64,000 nt of DNA, from positions 2,614,607 to 2,678,606 of the forward strand of contig NZ_DS990556.1 of the NCBI RefSeq assembly GCF_000155635.1, in the 5' to 3' direction. The position numbers were made by a program, and so were the translations under genes. Of the stretch, positions 21,983-30,773 are shown piece after piece; positions within the stretch are counted from its first letter, which is position 1, and each line of letters starts with the position of its first letter. Under the pieces are notes generated by a model. The model saw only the letters and a list, made by a program, of their open reading frames with translations, ran no database searches and was not told where the DNA came from. This DNA is from Cyanobium sp. PCC 7001 (GTDB taxonomy: Bacteria > Cyanobacteriota > Cyanobacteriia > PCC-6307 > Cyanobiaceae).

Positions 21983-23142
21983 GCACAGCGGAGCCCCTGC
22001 TGACCCTGATGCTGATTCCCACCGGCATCGGCTGCCAGGTGGGGGGCTATGCCGGCGACGCGCTGCCGGCGGCCCGCCTGCTGGCGGCAGCCAGCGGCTG
22101 TCTGGTGACCCATCCCAACGTGATGAACGGCGCGTCGCTCTACTGGCGCGACTCCCGCATCCATTACGTGGAGGGGGCGGCGCTCGATCGCTTCGCGGCA
22201 GGGGAGCTGGCCCTGCGTCCGGTGCGCTCGCAGCGGGTGGGGGTGGTGCTCGATGCGGGGATCGAAGCCGACCTGCGGCTGCGGCACCTGCAGCTGATCG
22301 AGGCCTGCAGGGCCACGCTGGGGCTGGATCTCGGCCCGGTGCTGCTCACGGATGCCCCACTGGAGGTGACGCTCGAGCAGGGACCCAGCGGCTCCAGCTG
22401 GGGCCGGCTGCAGCGGCCCGATGCCCTGCTGCGGGCCGGGGAGCGGCTGCGGGATGCCGGGGCTACGGCCATTGCGGTGGTGGCACGGTTCCCGGAGGAT
22501 CCGGCCAGTGAGGCCCTGGCGGCCTACCGCAGCGGGTGCGGGGTGGATGCCCTGGCCGGGGCCGAGGCCGTGATCAGCCATCTGCTCACCGACGCCCTGC
22601 AGCTGCCCTGTGCCCATGCCCCCGCCCTGCGTGCCCTGCCCCTGGATCCCAGGCTCGATCCCCGGGCTGCCGCCGAGGAGATCGGCCACACCTTCCTCCC
22701 CTGCGTGCTGGTGGGGCTGAGCCAGGCCCCCGATCTGGTGCCGATCGACGCCGGGGCTCGCGCGTCCTCCACAGCCCATGCCCTGGCGTCCGGCTGGCTT
22801 CACCCCAGCCGCATCGGCGCTGTGGTGGCCCCGCACACGGCTCTGGGGGGCTCCGCCGTGCTGGCCACAGCCGAACGGGGGATTCCCCTGATCGCGGTGC
22901 ACAATCCCGGCGTGCTGGAGGTGGATGCCGCCGCCCTGGGTCTGACGGCCCTCTCCGCAGCCAGTTACAGCGAAGCGGCGGGCCTGCTGCTGGCCCTGCG
23001 GGAAGGCATCCATCCAGGCGCCCTCAGTCGGCCGCTGTTGCCTCTGCCCCCTTTGCAGGCTTGGGACGGGGGGGAAAGGGCGGGGGATCCTCGGGCAGGA
23101 GCAGGGCACCCAGACGGCGAAACAGCCGCTCAGCTTCGTTGA
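21979..23142 (+). CDS. DUF3326-family protein
   Basis: A 387-aa protein of the cyanobacterial/plastid family DUF3326 (my recognition, not searched). It opens LIPTGIGCQVGGYAGDALPA, with further conserved-looking blocks THPNVMNGASLYW and GVVLDAGIEADLR. The Gly/Ala-rich alternation suggests a Rossmann-like or periplasmic-binding-like alpha/beta fold; function unknown. The start overlaps the preceding small gene. The last 40 residues are low-complexity and overlap the convergent hydrolase gene by 119 bp, so the true C-terminus deserves care. Confidence 0.8.
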   Translation: MSTAEPLLTLMLIPTGIGCQVGGYAGDALPAARLLAAASGCLVTHPNVMNGASLYWRDSRIHYVEGAALDRFAAGELALRPVRSQRVGVVLDAGIEADLRLRHLQLIEACRATLGLDLGPVLLTDAPLEVTLEQGPSGSSWGRLQRPDALLRAGERLRDAGATAIAVVARFPEDPASEALAAYRSGCGVDALAGAEAVISHLLTDALQLPCAHAPALRALPLDPRLDPRAAAEEIGHTFLPCVLVGLSQAPDLVPIDAGARASSTAHALASGWLHPSRIGAVVAPHTALGGSAVLATAERGIPLIAVHNPGVLEVDAAALGLTALSAASYSEAAGLLLALREGIHPGALSRPLLPLPPLQAWDGGERAGDPRAGAGHPDGETAAQLR

Positions 23143-24259
23143 CGTAACTTCCATCCGGCTGGAAGGCCTCTTCCTGGAACGTCACTGCCACGGCGATGGC
23201 GATGCGTCGCTCCGGGTGGTAGCCGAAGGCCGCGGCGTAGCCGCCGAACAGGGGTGTCTGGGTGAGCCAGCGCCCTGTGGTGATGATCCCCATGCCGAAG
23301 GTGTAACCCTCGCTCTGGGGGAAACAGGTGCCGCAGCCGGGCAGGGCCGTGGTGCGTCCGCGCAGGTCGGTGTTGACCATGGCCCGGTAGGACGCGGGCG
23401 TCAGCAGGGCTCCGCCCCCGATGCCGACCGCCGTGGTGTGGAGGTCATCGAGCGTGGTGGTCTGCACCGCCCCGGCCGGCAGCGTCCAGGAGGGATCCCA
23501 GAAACTGCTCTCCTCGAGAAAGCCCTGCTGGGGCGGGAGCGCCAGGGCGCTGCGCCGCTCCCCGGAGTAGGCGTGCAGGACGGGAGGGGGAATCGCCGCT
23601 GTCTTGGCGTCGCTGGTGTGCTTCAGCCCCAGGGGGTTGAGCACCTGCCGCTGCAGCAGCTGCTCCAGGGGTTCGCCGCCGGCCCGCTCGAGGGCCATCC
23701 CCAGCAGCAGCATGCTGGTGTGGGAGTAGTTCCAGTTGGTGCCTGGCGGATAGAGCAGGCTGGCCGGCTCGGCGAAGGCCAGCAGCTCCTCGCTCCGCCA
23801 GCGCCGGAAGGGGTCCCGCTCGAAGGCCGCGATGAACGCGGGGTTCTGGACATAGTCGCGGTAGCCGGCCGTCATCTGGGCCAGCTGACGCAGGCTCACC
23901 CGCTCGGCATGCGGCACCTCCGGCAGCCAGCGCCGCACGGGGGCGTCGAGGTCCACCACGCCCTGCTCCGCCATCCGCAGCAGCAGCGTGGCGAGGTAGG
24001 CCATGGCCACCGAGCCATTGCGGAAGCGCATCGCCGCTGTGGCGGGTTGCCCCGGCAACGACTCGCCGCTCACCATCCGGAGCAGGTCCTGTCCGTTCAC
24101 ACTCACCCGCACCAGCACGGCGCGCAGATGGCCCTGGCGTCGCGCATCGTCCACGGCGGCCCGCAGCTCGGCCGGATCGGCCGCCGCCCTGCCGGGGAGG
24201 GGCATCAGGCTCAGCAGCAGCACCAGCAGGAGGGGTCGGCAGCGGCGTGACAGGGGCAT
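23024..24259 (-). CDS. Beta-lactamase-family (class C/DD-peptidase fold) exported protein, catalytic motifs degenerate
   Basis: A 411-aa secreted protein: signal peptide (about residues 1-26, LLLVLLLSLMPLPGRAAA) and a serine beta-lactamase-like domain. Family landmarks align: FRNGSVAM for the FRIGSxxK box, LYPPGTNWNYSHTSMLLLG for the YxN box. However, the SxxK lysine is Met (Ser83, Met86), the YxN asparagine is His180, and the third box (usually HxG or KTG) reads FGGYAAAFGY. All three catalytic motifs therefore depart from consensus, which suggests a binding protein rather than an active enzyme. The ATG at 24259 lies six bases inside a GTG. Confidence 0.85.
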   Translation of the reverse strand: MPLSRRCRPLLLVLLLSLMPLPGRAAADPAELRAAVDDARRQGHLRAVLVRVSVNGQDLLRMVSGESLPGQPATAAMRFRNGSVAMAYLATLLLRMAEQGVVDLDAPVRRWLPEVPHAERVSLRQLAQMTAGYRDYVQNPAFIAAFERDPFRRWRSEELLAFAEPASLLYPPGTNWNYSHTSMLLLGMALERAGGEPLEQLLQRQVLNPLGLKHTSDAKTAAIPPPVLHAYSGERRSALALPPQQGFLEESSFWDPSWTLPAGAVQTTTLDDLHTTAVGIGGGALLTPASYRAMVNTDLRGRTTALPGCGTCFPQSEGYTFGMGIITTGRWLTQTPLFGGYAAAFGYHPERRIAIAVAVTFQEEAFQPDGSYVNEAERLFRRLGALLLPEDPPPFPPRPKPAKGAEATAAD

Positions 24260-24341
24260 GGTCACCGGGCGGGCCGAGGCTGAGGGTCAGGGGAACAACG
24301 GCGGGACATGACGCCCATCAACGCAGTGCAGCCGCGAACAT

Positions 24342-24367
24342 CCCCAGAAAATCACCCCAGAAAATCA
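24342..24367. repeat. Perfect 13-bp tandem duplication
   Basis: The unit ccccagaaaatca occurs twice without interruption, directly after the rlmH stop codon. It is one of several short tandem duplications in the spacers of this window. Confidence 0.9.
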
Positions 24368-24369
24368 TT

Positions 24370-24807
24370 TTATTCCCTGTGATAGGGCCCCCCCTGAAGA
24401 ATGGTCTGGGCCCGGTAGAGCTGCTCCAGCAGCAGAAGCCTGGCCAGCTCGTGGGGAAAGGTGAGGGCCGAGAGACTGAGCTGCCAGCGTGCCCTGGCCC
24501 GCAGGGCCGGGTCGAGGCCATCGGCGCCGCCGATCACGAAGGCCAGGCGATCGGAGCCGCAGTGGCCCAGATGCGCCGCCAGCTCGACCGAGCGAAAGGG
24601 GCGCCCCTCCTCGCTGAGGGTGATGAGCTGTTCATCGCTGCGCAGTTCGGCTCGGACCGCCTGGGCTTCCCGGGCGGGATCACTGTCCTTGAGCTCCACG
24701 ATGGTGAGCCCGGGCAGCCGGCGGCGGTAGACCTCGACGCCCTCCCGCACCCAGCCCTTGCGTACCTTGCCTACGGCGATGATGCGGATGCGACCGGGAT
24801 TCAGCAC
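24370..24807 (-). CDS. rlmH: 23S rRNA (pseudouridine1915-N3)-methyltransferase
   Basis: SPOUT-fold enzyme that methylates pseudouridine 1915 of helix 69 in 70S ribosomes. The 145-aa protein has the SAM-binding block [10 protein letters not shown] and the diagnostic C-terminus with [11 protein letters not shown] and PYHRE. It starts at a GTG, 12 bp after ald. Confidence 0.96.
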   Translation of the reverse strand: MLNPGRIRIIAVGKVRKGWVREGVEVYRRRLPGLTIVELKDSDPAREAQAVRAELRSDEQLITLSEEGRPFRSVELAAHLGHCGSDRLAFVIGGADGLDPALRARARWQLSLSALTFPHELARLLLLEQLYRAQTILQGGPYHRE

Positions 24808-24819
24808 GCTTCGCCGGGC

Positions 24820-25932
24820 TCAGCGCAGGCAGGCCATCGGGTGGCGAGGCGCCACCCCCAGGGCTTTGGCCACGCCCGGGTGGCACACGGCGCCATCCAC
24901 GGTGTTGAGACCCGAGAGCAGTTCCGGCCGGTCGGTCACCGCCTCGGCCAGCCCCCGCCCAGCCATCACCAGGATGTAGGGCAGGGTGACGCTCACCAGG
25001 GCCTCGGTGGAGGTGAAGGGCACCGCACCGGGCATGTTGCCCACGGCGTAGTGCTGCACACCGTGCACCGCGTGCACCGGTTCGGTGTGGGTGGTCTCCC
25101 GGCTGGTGGCGATGCAGCCCCCCTGATCGATGGCCACATCCACGATCACCGAGCCCGGTTTCATCGTCTCCACCAGGGCCTCCTCCACCAGGGTGGGGGC
25201 ACGGCCTCCGGGGGTGAGCACGGCGCCGATCACCAGATCTGCCCCTGGCACCAGGCGTTCCACGAGGCTGCGGCTGCTCACCAGGTTCACCAGCCGGCCG
25301 CGGCGGTCCGCCTCCAGCTGGCGCAGCCGCTGGGGTGAGCGATCGAGCAGGAACACCTCCGCGTCCATGGCAGCAGCGATGCGGGCGGCGTTCCAACCCA
25401 CCGTTCCGGCACCCAGAACCACCACCCGCGCCGGTCGCACGCCCGTGCAGCCCCCCATCAGGATGCCCCGACCGCCATGGGGCTGTTCCAGCAGGTGGGC
25501 ACCCACCTGGGCGGCCAGACGGCCGGCGATCTCGCTCATCGGGGCCAGCAGGGGCAGGCTGGTGTCCTCGAGCTGCACCGTTTCATAGGCGAGGGAGGTG
25601 GTGCCGGCCTCCAGCAGAGCCCGGCCCACATCCGGGTAGGCGGCCAGGTGCAGGTAGGTGAACAGCACCAGATCACTGCGCAGGAAGCCGAATTCCTCCG
25701 GCTGGGGTTCCTTCACCTTCACCACCAGATGGGCCGCCCAGGCCTCCTCCTGATCCACCAGGCGGGCACCGGCGGCGGTGAAGTCGGTGTCGGCGATGCC
25801 CGCCCCCAGCCCCGCGCCGGCCTCCACCCGCACCTCCATGCCCTGGGACACCAGCTCCCGCACCCCGTCGGGGGTGAGGGCCACCCGGCGCTCGTCGCGC
25901 TTGATCTCTCGGGGCACCCCGATGCTCGCCAT
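24820..25932 (-). CDS. ald: Alanine dehydrogenase
   Basis: NAD-dependent reversible deamination of L-alanine to pyruvate and ammonium. The 370-aa protein (start ATG 25932, giving MASIGVPREIKRDERRVAL) has the NAD-binding fold VVLGAGTVGWNAARIAA and the catalytic Lys/His blocks VVKVKEP and LFTYLHLA. A longer start at 25974 or 25971 is possible. Position between nadE and rlmH puts an NAD user next to NAD synthesis genes; the nadE gap is 69 bp. Confidence 0.95.
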   Translation of the reverse strand: MASIGVPREIKRDERRVALTPDGVRELVSQGMEVRVEAGAGLGAGIADTDFTAAGARLVDQEEAWAAHLVVKVKEPQPEEFGFLRSDLVLFTYLHLAAYPDVGRALLEAGTTSLAYETVQLEDTSLPLLAPMSEIAGRLAAQVGAHLLEQPHGGRGILMGGCTGVRPARVVVLGAGTVGWNAARIAAAMDAEVFLLDRSPQRLRQLEADRRGRLVNLVSSRSLVERLVPGADLVIGAVLTPGGRAPTLVEEALVETMKPGSVIVDVAIDQGGCIATSRETTHTEPVHAVHGVQHYAVGNMPGAVPFTSTEALVSVTLPYILVMAGRGLAEAVTDRPELLSGLNTVDGAVCHPGVAKALGVAPRHPMACLR

Positions 25933-26001
25933 GGGGGCGGTGAGCGGCGGAGCCGAAGCCTGGGAGGCCATCAAACGCAGGAGGTGCTGCTCCAGCCTGG
26001 C

Positions 26002-27705
26002 TCAGCCGGCGGCGATCGGCATGCGCCAACCGCTGTCGAAGGCATGACCGCTCACCTTCAGCACCGGCGCAGCCTGGCGCCGCTTGAACTCAGCCCGCCG
26101 CAACAGGCGGGCCACCTGCTCTGCCATCGGGCCGAAACGGGGGTCCACGGCCAGCTCCTCGACGCTGCGGCGCTCTTCCACCAGCGCTTCGAGCAGGGGA
26201 TCCAGCCGGTCGTACTCCGGCAGGGAGTCGCTGTCGCGCTGATCCGGGCGCAGTTCGGCGCTGGGGGGTTTGGCGCGGATCGCCCTGCCCACCAGCTCCC
26301 CCTCCGCGGGCAGGCCGAGCTCCAGGCGGCAGGCGCTGGCTTCGGGGCTGTCCAGCCAGGCCGCCAGGGCGAACACGGTGCTCTTGTAGAGGTCGCCGAT
26401 CACGGAGAGCCCGCCGTTCATGTCGCCGTAGAGGGTGCAGTAGCCCACGGCCAGCTCGGATTTGTTGCCGGTGGAGAGCAGCAGCTGGCCTTCCTGATTG
26501 GCCACGGCCATCAGCAGGGTGCCGCGGATGCGTGACTGCAGGTTCTCCGCCGTCAGCCCGGTGGGGGCATGGCCGAGGGCCGGCTGCAGGGCCGCATCGA
26601 AGCCGGCCATCAGCGGCCCGATCGGCACGGTGCTGACGCGCAGGCCGAGGCGCTGCGCAAGCGCGCTGGCATCATCGACCGAGCCGGCCGAGCTCCAGGG
26701 CGAGGGCATCAGCAGGGCTCGCACGGCGGCGGGTCCCAGGGCGGCGGTGGCGATCACCGCCACCAGAGCCGAATCGATGCCGCCGCTGAGCCCCAGCAGG
26801 CCACACTGGAATCCGCATTTGCGGGCGTAGTCGCGGACGCCCAGCACCAGAGCCCGGAACACCTGCTCCATCGGTGGCGGCAGGGCCGGGGCGGGGAGGC
26901 TCGGGTCTGGGGACGTCGTGGTGGGGCTCCAGATCTCGAGCCCTTCCCGGCAGCTGGGCAGCTGGCAGGCCACCGCCCCACTGGACTCCACCACGAAGCT
27001 GGCGCCGTCGAAGACCAGCTCGTCGTTGCCCCCCACCTGGTTCACGTACACCACCGGGCAGCCCAGCCGCTGGGCTGCCCTGGCGGCCAGGGCGTGGCGC
27101 AGCTCCGTCTTGGCCGGGCTGAAGGGTGAGGCGGAGAGGTTGATCAGCAGCTCCACCTGCAGGCCCCGCAGGGCGGCCACCGGATCGGGACCGGCCAGCC
27201 GCTGGCCCTGCAGTTCCTCCTCCACCCAGAGGTCCTCGCAGACCGTGAGTCCGAGGCGCCACGGACGTTCCCCTCGCCTGAGCTCGAGCACGGCCGGCTC
27301 CGAGCCGGGCCGGAAGTAGCGCTGTTCGTCGAACACGTCATAGGTGGGCAGCAGCTGCTTGCGCGCCACCACCCGCCAGCCGCAGCTGTCCACCAGCGCC
27401 AGGGCGTTGTGGAGATTCGGCAGCTCCCGGCTGCCGCTCGTCTCGGCGATCCCCACCAGCAGTGCAGGGGCGTTCGCCTGGCCGGCCAGCGCACCGGCCA
27501 GCTGGTCCAGCACGGTGGTCTGGGCGGCCAGGCGGGCGGGATGGAGCAGCAGGTCCCGCGGTGGGTAGCCCCAGAGGGAGAGTTCGGGGGTGAGCACCAG
27601 ATCGGCCCCGGCCGCCGCTGCCTTCCGCCAGGCCCGGAGGATCCGCTCTGCGTTGCCAGCCAGGTCTCCCACCAGCGGGTTCAGCTGGGCCAGGGCGAGG
27701 CGCAT
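26002..27705 (-). CDS. nadE: Glutamine-dependent NAD+ synthetase
   Basis: Amidates deamido-NAD with ammonia channelled from glutamine. The 567-aa protein fuses an N-terminal nitrilase-type glutaminase (Glu in LTPELSLWGYPPRD, Lys in ARKQLLPTYDVFDEQRYF, Cys in GLTVCEDLW) to a C-terminal PP-loop synthetase (GLSGGIDSALVAV, STGNKSELAVGY). The start ATG 27705 shares one base with the nadD stop, so the two last steps of NAD synthesis are translationally coupled. Confidence 0.98.
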   Translation of the reverse strand: MRLALAQLNPLVGDLAGNAERILRAWRKAAAAGADLVLTPELSLWGYPPRDLLLHPARLAAQTTVLDQLAGALAGQANAPALLVGIAETSGSRELPNLHNALALVDSCGWRVVARKQLLPTYDVFDEQRYFRPGSEPAVLELRRGERPWRLGLTVCEDLWVEEELQGQRLAGPDPVAALRGLQVELLINLSASPFSPAKTELRHALAARAAQRLGCPVVYVNQVGGNDELVFDGASFVVESSGAVACQLPSCREGLEIWSPTTTSPDPSLPAPALPPPMEQVFRALVLGVRDYARKCGFQCGLLGLSGGIDSALVAVIATAALGPAAVRALLMPSPWSSAGSVDDASALAQRLGLRVSTVPIGPLMAGFDAALQPALGHAPTGLTAENLQSRIRGTLLMAVANQEGQLLLSTGNKSELAVGYCTLYGDMNGGLSVIGDLYKSTVFALAAWLDSPEASACRLELGLPAEGELVGRAIRAKPPSAELRPDQRDSDSLPEYDRLDPLLEALVEERRSVEELAVDPRFGPMAEQVARLLRRAEFKRRQAAPVLKVSGHAFDSGWRMPIAAG

Positions 27706-28289
27706 CAGGAGGGATCGGCAAGGCCGTAGAGATTGTGGTGCAGCAGCACCGGCCACACGCTGGCTGGAATCTGGCGGGGGTCCGGCTGCCGGCGCAGGGC
27801 GGAGCTGGCCGTGGGCGGGATGGCCAGGGGCAGCACCTCCAGCCGGGCACCCAGGCTTTCGAGGCTCTCCAGAGCGGCCCGGTCGATGGGCCAGCCATCC
27901 CGCGGCACGATCGCCAGGCGGCAGCGCCCCAGCACCGCTTGGCCCTGCTTCCAGCGGGGAATCTGGGGAGCCAGATCGCTGCCGACCACGAACACCAGCT
28001 CCCGGCCCGGCCAGGTCTGGCCCGCCCGATCGAGCGTCGTGATCGCCCAGGGACTGCTCAGTTCCTGGTGCTGCTCCAGGCGGGGATCCGCCAGCCCGTT
28101 CACCAGGGCCCCCAGCAGGGCGGCCCGCTCCGCCAGGGGGGCACCGTGCTGTTTGAGCGGATTGTCGCTGGCCCAGGTGGCCACGGTTGGGAAATGGTCC
28201 AGGAGCCCCTGGAGCAGGGCCTGATGGCCCAGCGTCGGGGGATCGGCGCTCGTGCCGAACAGGGCGATCACGCCATCGGGGGTCGTCAC
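27705..28289 (-). CDS. nadD: Nicotinate-nucleotide adenylyltransferase
   Basis: Forms deamido-NAD from nicotinate mononucleotide and ATP, feeding NadE. The 194-aa protein has the nucleotidyltransferase motif FGTSADPPTLGHQALL and a C-terminal TASSALRR in the position of ISSTxIR. The first motif departs from the more usual GGSFDPxHxGH, as in other picocyanobacteria to my recollection. The frame is open far upstream, but the GTG at 28289 forms a GTGA overlap with the previous gene, which decides the start. Confidence 0.92.
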   Translation of the reverse strand: MTTPDGVIALFGTSADPPTLGHQALLQGLLDHFPTVATWASDNPLKQHGAPLAERAALLGALVNGLADPRLEQHQELSSPWAITTLDRAGQTWPGRELVFVVGSDLAPQIPRWKQGQAVLGRCRLAIVPRDGWPIDRAALESLESLGARLEVLPLAIPPTASSALRRQPDPRQIPASVWPVLLHHNLYGLADPS

Positions 28290-29644
28290 GGCAGCAACCC
28301 TTCGCCCAGACCGCTGACGTGCTCCGAGGCCGCCCCGCTGCCTGTCAGCTCCGGCCAGCTGCCGAGCCAGCGGCGCACCGTGGGGTCGCTGACAGCCAGG
28401 CGCCGCAGCAGGGCCCCGGGGCGACCGCCGCGCCGCGCGTCCCGCATCAGTTCCAGGGCCGCCAGTTCGCCGGTGCGGCGGGTGGTGTGCACCGCCAGGG
28501 CCGCCTGGGCCATGGCCACAGGCGCGGCGGGGGCGAGGCTCAGGCCGGCGGTGAAGGGGGCGGCCACCAGCAGCACCTGGCGCAGACCGCTCAGCAGGGC
28601 CTGAATTCCCAGCTGGGCCCCGCCCAGCAGGGCGTTGTGCCCCGACAGGCGGGTGAGCAGCTGCCTGGCGGCGCCGGCTCCCATCGGCAGGCCGTACAGC
28701 CGGCATAGCTGCATCACCAGGGCGGTGTCGCAGGCGAGCCCCCCGGCCAGATCCAGCAGCACCAGTGGATTGACCGCCACCCCCGTGGCCTTGACGGCGG
28801 CGAAGCGGCCGATCAGCCCCTGGGCCGCCCGGCGGCTGTGGCGCAGACGGTGTTCCTGAAGCACCTGATGGAAACGCTCGGCGCTGCGCAGGCTGTTGAT
28901 GGCCAGCAGCAGTTCGCCCTGGCCTTCCAGCAGATCGATCAGGGCCTCCCGCAGCGGGGCGATCTGCGGCGGCCGCTGTTCGGAGCGCACCCGCCCGTCA
29001 GGCATCAGCGCGGCCTGGCGCGGGGCCGCGGCCACCGCGATCAGCTTCAGCGGCCTGGCCTGCGGCGGCAGACGACGTCGGATGCTGGCGAGGAGTGCGG
29101 GCAGTTCCTGCTGCGGCCAGCAGTCGCTGCGGTTGAGCACCAGCAGCAGGGGCTTGCCACTGGCCAGCAGCACCTCCAGGGCCTCCGATTCCACGCGGCT
29201 GAGGTCCGCGTCCAGCACCATCAGCACCAGATCGGCACCCAGCGCCACCCGCCCTGCCAGCCGGGCCCGGGAGGCGGCGGCGATCTCGTCGGTGCCGGGC
29301 GTGTCCACCAGTTCGGCCCCCTGCAGGCCCGCCAGGGGCTGGTGCCAGGCCGCGGCCCGCTGATGACGGGTGCAGCCGTGGGCGACATCGGTGGCGAAGA
29401 CCTCCTCCCCCAGCAGGGCGTTGAGCAGGCTCGACTTGCCCACGCCCACCCGTCCGAACACCGCGACCCTGGGCCGGCGCCGGGTGAGGCGCGACAGCTG
29501 GCGGTCCACCGCCGCCAGCTCCCCCCCCAGCAGGCCGGCTTCCTTGCCACTGAGCTGCAGGGACGCGCGCCATCGCTCCAGCAGCAGCCGAGCCCGTTCG
29601 GCCGCCGCCGGAGGCACCGGGCGATGGGTCGGAGCCCTGCTCAT
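28286..29644 (-). CDS. GTPase with C-terminal DUF697-type membrane domain
   Basis: A 452-aa Era/YcjX-like protein. G1 is FGRVGVGKSSLLNAL, G3 is VDTPGTDE, G4 is NRSD, all in the N-terminal third after a charged helical lead. The C-terminal half has hydrophobic Gly/Ala-rich stretches (about residues 300-400) as in DUF697 proteins. Function unknown; the family is common in cyanobacteria. Both ends overlap neighbours (ATGA with the CNNM gene, GTGA with nadD), so it is co-translated with them. Confidence 0.88.
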   Translation of the reverse strand: MSRAPTHRPVPPAAAERARLLLERWRASLQLSGKEAGLLGGELAAVDRQLSRLTRRRPRVAVFGRVGVGKSSLLNALLGEEVFATDVAHGCTRHQRAAAWHQPLAGLQGAELVDTPGTDEIAAASRARLAGRVALGADLVLMVLDADLSRVESEALEVLLASGKPLLLVLNRSDCWPQQELPALLASIRRRLPPQARPLKLIAVAAAPRQAALMPDGRVRSEQRPPQIAPLREALIDLLEGQGELLLAINSLRSAERFHQVLQEHRLRHSRRAAQGLIGRFAAVKATGVAVNPLVLLDLAGGLACDTALVMQLCRLYGLPMGAGAARQLLTRLSGHNALLGGAQLGIQALLSGLRQVLLVAAPFTAGLSLAPAAPVAMAQAALAVHTTRRTGELAALELMRDARRGGRPGALLRRLAVSDPTVRRWLGSWPELTGSGAASEHVSGLGEGLLP

Positions 29645-30657
29645 GCCCCGGCCTCCCCCTCGGCGGGCTGGGGACGGCGCCACCAGCCCGCCAGCACCGC
29701 CAGCACCGCCTCGGCGCCGATCACCCCCACGAAGCCCCCGAACTCATCCACCACCACCCGCACGCCGCCGCTGTTGCGGCGAAACCCGGTGAGCAGCCGA
29801 TCCGCCCGGATCATCTCCGGCACGTACTCCACAGGCTCACTCAGATCGGCGGGAGTGCGCTGGCCATGGCCTTCCAGCAGGGCGGCGAGCAGCCGTTCCC
29901 GGCTGGCGACACCGAGGATTTCATCCACTTCCTCCCCCAGCACCACCCACCAGGGGTCGGGGGTGCTCAGCAGCACCTCGCGGGTTTCCGAGAGCCGGCT
30001 GGCACCGCGCAGGGTGGGCGCCGCCACGCGCGGGGTCATCAGGTCGCGGGCGGTGAGATCGTTGAGCTGGAACACCTTGGCGATCATGGCGGCCTCATCG
30101 GCCTCGATCTGGCCCTTCTGGGAGCCGAGCCTGGCCAGCAGGCGGATCTCCTCCTCGTCGGTGTTGATCTCGTTCTCGGCCGTGATGGCCGGCAGCACGC
30201 GCTCCAGCAGCAGCACCAGGGGGAACATCAGCTGACCGAGCAGATGCAGTGCCGGTGCCGCGGCCAGGGCCACGGGCAAGGCCAGTTTGCTGCCGAGGGC
30301 CTTCGGCAGGATCTCCCCCAGCAGCATCACCAGCAGGGTGAGCCCCACGGAGAACAGGGGCAGGGCGGGCCCCTCCACGCCGTAGCGGCCGAAGACATGG
30401 GCGGCATAGCCCCCCAGCATCAGGCTGCCAAAGATGTTGAAGCCGTTGTTGGCGACCACCAGCACCGAAAGGGTGCGGCCGAGCCGCTGGCGCAGCTGGG
30501 CCAGCCGGCGAGCCCCCCGCACGGGTTTGGGGCGGTCCGCCAGTTCATGGAGCCGCACCGGATTGACGGTGAGCAGGGCCGCCTCCACCCCGGAGCACGC
30601 CGCCGAACCCACCAGTACCACCGCCACCAGGAGGACCAGGACCAGCAGGTCATTCAT
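29641..30657 (-). CDS. CNNM/HlyC-CorC family membrane protein (DUF21 + CBS)
   Basis: A 338-aa integral membrane protein. DUF21 spans roughly residues 1-155 with about three to four membrane segments and the conserved FSVGLTLLVMLLGEILPKALG. CBS-like pair follows (about 190-330; LTARDLMTPRV, VVVDEFGGFVGVIG). Relatives are linked to magnesium or cobalt efflux. The usual C-terminal CorC_HlyC domain seems to be missing. It is the first gene of the coupled run leading to nadD and nadE. Confidence 0.9.
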   Translation of the reverse strand: MNDLLVLVLLVAVVLVGSAACSGVEAALLTVNPVRLHELADRPKPVRGARRLAQLRQRLGRTLSVLVVANNGFNIFGSLMLGGYAAHVFGRYGVEGPALPLFSVGLTLLVMLLGEILPKALGSKLALPVALAAAPALHLLGQLMFPLVLLLERVLPAITAENEINTDEEEIRLLARLGSQKGQIEADEAAMIAKVFQLNDLTARDLMTPRVAAPTLRGASRLSETREVLLSTPDPWWVVLGEEVDEILGVASRERLLAALLEGHGQRTPADLSEPVEYVPEMIRADRLLTGFRRNSGGVRVVVDEFGGFVGVIGAEAVLAVLAGWWRRPQPAEGEAGA

Positions 30658-30773
30658 TCAGAAGGTCGGCCGGAGAGTCGGCGGGCTGGTGGCGGGCATC
30701 GCTCCATTAAATCGGCCCGGGCCGCGGCTGTCCCACAGTGGCCGTCAGGATTGGCACAGCCGGACGGCCTGGA

